64,000 nt of DNA, taken from contig NC_044014.1 of assembly GCF_900496995.4 (NCBI RefSeq), positions 3,034,501-3,098,500 on the forward strand, given 5' to 3'. The stretch comes from Aquila chrysaetos chrysaetos. Lineage: Eukaryota > Chordata > Aves > Accipitriformes > Accipitridae. Position numbers and translations under genes: made by a program. Shown here in pieces: positions 63,076 through 64,000 of the stretch. The notes below the pieces were generated by a model, which saw only the letters and a list, made by a program, of their open reading frames with translations, did no database searches and was not told where the DNA came from. The first letter of the stretch is position 1, and the number at the start of each line of letters is the position of its first letter.

Positions 63076-64000
63076 CGCAGCCCTCGCTTAAAAGACGCAC
63101 GGCCCCTTTGTAAAACCTAATTTTCAATGCAGTTCCACTCAGATGTCATTCCCCTCTAAGCCTGCGTTCGCAGTGGCTAAGGCTCCAGCAATGCACCTTC
63201 TGACGCACAGGTTTGATCTAGGAGGAGAAAAAGAAAATCAAAAAGGCATTAAAGCAAGAAGCACGACTGCCACTCCTGCCTCCCACTCCTTACCGGCGTT
63301 TTGGTCAGCTTGCTTTGCCTGGACAGATGCTCAGCAGCTAGGAGGTACGCAGCAAGCAAACGGTGTTAGACTACGTAAGGAACAGGGTGCAAGTTTTGTG
63401 GACATACAGATGATGTGAACCTCAGGGTCCAGGTTGCCACCCCATTTCGAAGCACTTCTGCATCATCGGAGCTGTGCACATCACTGTCACAGCAAAGGGG
63501 AAGGAGCTGCAGTCTGATCCTCCCATGCCAGAAGTAGAAATTAGCTTTACAGTCACGTTTTTGATCCTCAGGACAGGAATTGTCGGCTGTGTCATAGTCA
63601 CTGTCCTCGGGATTTTAAAATCTAAATCATCATCTATAATTATACATACTCTTTTTCCTGGTTACAGTCAACGTACACAGAGACGATGCGGGCTGAGGCA
63701 GCATGAGTTTTCTTACCCCCACTCGCCGGCACGGGGCAGAGCTGCTGATTGCGTCAAATTGCGCAGTGACGTAAAACCTGAGCCTGCGACACCAAACGTC
63801 ATCGTCTCCCATAGACTGCACTGCAGCGCATGGCACCTTGCAGGCCCTCTGCCAAGTGCTCAAACGTCCACGCGACTTCTGCTGACGCTACCACGTTCAT
63901 GCTATACTCTATGCGAAATGACAAGAATAAGGCTTTTGGCAAAAACACATTTAACTGTGGTAGAAAATATTTCCGATTTATAGATGGTCTTGCATTTTTG

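Larger units (their letters stand above)
58790..64000. other. Upstream flank of NPS, no recognised gene
   Basis: Mostly AT-rich unique DNA. It includes a 20-bp near-tandem duplication (59429-59465), a 193-codon minus-strand open frame without known domain (62494-63075) and a CpG-containing patch at about 63660-63900 with several TGACG/CGTCA half-sites. DOCK1 is expected beyond the right edge on the minus strand; no DOCK-family exon was seen. Confidence 0.5.

Noticed and set aside
58800-64000. Search for DOCK1 3' exons expected by synteny
   Set aside because: No DHR2-like or proline-rich DOCK tail was visible on the minus strand; probably to the right of the window.
1-64000. CRISPR arrays, tRNA and rRNA genes
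   Set aside because: No regularly spaced repeats, cloverleaf with A and B boxes, or rRNA-like sequence was found on either strand.

Overview
The window is vertebrate nuclear DNA, most likely from a bird. Three things point that way. Its genes have short spliced exons in long AT-rich spacers. A 5'-truncated CR1-type LINE with a pentanucleotide (TATTC)n tail lies at about 10.87-11.24 kb. The neuropeptide S peptide encoded near 56 kb has the sauropsid-like form [20 protein letters not shown]. There are no bacterial-style operons, CRISPR arrays, rRNA genes or convincing tRNA genes.

Only two protein-coding genes are well supported, both on the minus strand. FOXI2 (forkhead box I2) lies at 6337-7288 in a CpG- and GC-rich island. 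It has two coding exons, a 252-bp GT-AG intron inside the forkhead domain, a TATA-like box at 7347-7353 and a polyadenylation signal at 5787-5792. The model is disturbed by one surplus base in a 10-nt homopolymer in exon 1. NPS (neuropeptide S precursor) lies at 55956-58684 in three coding exons, the first carrying only 8 coding nucleotides, with a TATA box at 58770-58777. The order (NPS upstream of FOXI2, same strand) agrees with the mammalian DOCK1-NPS-FOXI2-CLRN3-PTPRE block, so DOCK1 is expected beyond the right edge and CLRN3/PTPRE beyond the left edge. I found no exons of either flank inside the window.

Layout: 1-5.76 kb, 3' flank of FOXI2, no recognised gene; 5.77-7.35 kb, FOXI2 transcription unit; 7.35-10.86 kb, upstream flank with simple repeats; 10.87-11.24 kb, CR1; 11.25-55.9 kb, a long AT-rich gene-poor spacer with scattered GC-richer patches, homopolymers, a perfect 28-bp palindrome and stretches that could be regulatory; 55.95-58.75 kb, NPS; 58.8-64 kb, NPS upstream flank with a CpG-containing patch near 63.7-63.9 kb.

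The two genes do not form a pathway: FOXI2 is a nuclear transcription factor of the FOXI class and NPS is a secreted neuropeptide. They share a conserved syntenic block. The most notable observations are the complete three-exon NPS model with two in-frame acceptors 30 nt apart, and a FOXI2 that is compact and divergent (frameshifted N-terminal homopolymer, Leu-to-Arg change in the forkhead, very short C-terminal region that still ends in a recognisable relative of the FOXI tail). I did not find a convincing new biological system.
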